A stretch of 64,000 bases of DNA from contig NZ_AQGV01000012.1 of assembly GCF_014858725.1 (NCBI RefSeq), positions 2,418,001 to 2,482,000 of the forward strand, given 5' to 3'. The notes below the pieces were generated by a model that saw only the letters and a list, made by a program, of their open reading frames with translations, did no database searches and was not told the origin of the DNA. The DNA is from Pseudoalteromonas aurantia 208. GTDB taxonomy: Bacteria > Pseudomonadota > Gammaproteobacteria > Enterobacterales > Alteromonadaceae. Below, in pieces: positions 63,161 to 64,000 of the stretch. Made by a program: the position numbers and the translations under genes. The first letter of the stretch is position 1; every line of letters starts with the position of its first letter.

Positions 63161-64000
63161 TTAATCATTATCGATACTATTAATATACCAATCTACAGCA
63201 TATAGAATGCCATCCCTAAGATTAACCGGATGTTCATAACTGAGTAGTGATACAGCCTTGGATATATCGGCTTGAGAATGTCTAACATCACCGGCTCTAA
63301 ATTCTCTATATATTGGTTTAGCCGTTATTTGTACTTCACTTTTTGATAACCCCTCAACGATGGCCTCATATAAGTCATTTAGTGTTGTTCTGTCACTGAC
63401 GGCAACGTTATAAATTTCATTCTTAGCTTCATTTTTTGCTGTTGCTGCTAATATATTCATTTGTACCACATTGTCAATGAAGCAGAAATCTCGACTTGTT
63501 TCTCCATCTCCATTGATAAAAACATCCTCGCCTTTTATCATTGCGGAGGTCCATTTTGGAATAACAGCAGCATATGCCCCGTTTGGATCTTGACGTTTAC
63601 CAAAAACATTAAAATAGCGAAGTCCTATAGACTTAAACCCATAAGTGCGGGCAAATACACTTGCATAAAGCTCATTTACATATTTAGTAACCGCGTAAGG
63701 TGATAACGGGTTACCTATATTCTCTTCCACTTTAGGTAGTGCTGGGTGGTCACCATAAGTAGAACTGCTAGCTGCATATGTAAAGCTAGTGACAGACTCG
63801 TCTTTAGCTGCATTAAGCATATTTAAAAAGCCTGTAATATTTGCCGCATTCGTCGTGATCGGATCTGCAATCGAGCGAGGAACAGAACCTAGCGCTGCTT
63901 GATGGAGAATGTAATCAACCCCTTTAACAGCATTTGTACATGCTGAATAATCCCTGATATCTCCTTCAATAAATGAAAAGTTTTCCCATAACTCTTCTGA
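63161..64000 (-). CDS. wbpP: UDP-GlcNAc/GlcNAcA C4-epimerase, WbpP/TviC-type (5' end outside window)
   Basis: 280 codons to the right edge. The SDR catalytic [63 protein letters not shown] and [10 protein letters not shown] all match WbpP of P. aeruginosa O6 and Vi TviC. It would make UDP-GalNAc or UDP-GalNAcA. The frame is open from the edge, so the ATG at 63820 is internal. Confidence 0.88.
   Translation of the reverse strand, partial: SEELWENFSFIEGDIRDYSACTNAVKGVDYILHQAALGSVPRSIADPITTNAANITGFLNMLNAAKDESVTSFTYAASSSTYGDHPALPKVEENIGNPLSPYAVTKYVNELYASVFARTYGFKSIGLRYFNVFGKRQDPNGAYAAVIPKWTSAMIKGEDVFINGDGETSRDFCFIDNVVQMNILAATAKNEAKNEIYNVAVSDRTTLNDLYEAIVEGLSKSEVQITAKPIYREFRAGDVRHSQADISKAVSLLSYEHPVNLRDGILYAVDWYINSIDND

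Noticed and set aside
1..64000. tRNA, rRNA or riboswitch genes
   Set aside because: I looked for cloverleaf-like, rRNA-like and common riboswitch patterns while reading and recognised none; a covariance-model scan was not possible.

Overview
The window comes from a marine gammaproteobacterium of the Alteromonadales type, most likely Pseudoalteromonas or a close relative. The evidence is the set of housekeeping genes (MutY, TrmB, RsmC, ArcA/ArcB, FolE2, MtnN, TyrS, MepM, YgiQ, DUF2333, PspA/PspC, DusA) and the kind of prophage it carries. All identifications were made by reading the sequence; no database search was run.

Layout. (1) 1-26.8 kb is ordinary chromosome: RNA modification and repair genes, a YfiR/histidine-kinase pair, arcA and arcB facing each other, a response regulator with GGDEF/EAL domains, envelope proteins, a PspA-PspC operon, and dusA. 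(2) 26.75-41.57 kb is an integrated element of about 14.8 kb inserted in the 5' end of dusA. It is flanked by 36-bp att repeats with two mismatches. It carries a tyrosine integrase and a divergent repressor. Its long leftward operon encodes a PrtN-like activator, an HUH replication initiator, a zinc-ribbon protein, a small packaging ATPase, a major capsid protein of the size of PM2 P2, a series of small membrane proteins, a repeat-rich tail-anchored protein, a candidate spike and a peptidoglycan hydrolase. There is no terminase, portal or tail gene, so it reads as a tailless, membrane-containing prophage related to corticovirus PM2. An accessory (moron) region next to attR holds a 41-codon gene for a peptide with a double-glycine-type leader, followed by two membrane-protein genes. 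(3) 41.6-47.1 kb holds the cut-off host dusA start, a decayed tyrosine recombinase, a large lipoprotein and a YjbH-family outer-membrane protein. (4) 47.2 kb to the right edge is a leftward O-antigen or capsule cluster.

The polysaccharide cluster reads, in transcription order: WbpP-like epimerase (cut by the window edge), flippase, polymerase, ATP-grasp enzyme, glycosyltransferase, CapA-like protein, glycosyltransferase, then WbuX-WbuY-WbuZ-FnlA-FnlB-FnlC-WbuB-WbuC-like genes, and WecA. The last block matches in order the E. coli O145 genes for N-acetyl-L-fucosamine and its acetamidino derivative L-FucNAm, so this strain probably places that sugar on its surface. Many junctions are overlaps (ATGA, TAATG, and several TTG or TTGA starts), which indicates translational coupling.

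The points most worth following are the double-glycine peptide gene in the prophage, four in-frame YPWGK-type repeats inside the replication initiator, the small phage genes that are easy to miss, and the replaced dusA N-terminus.
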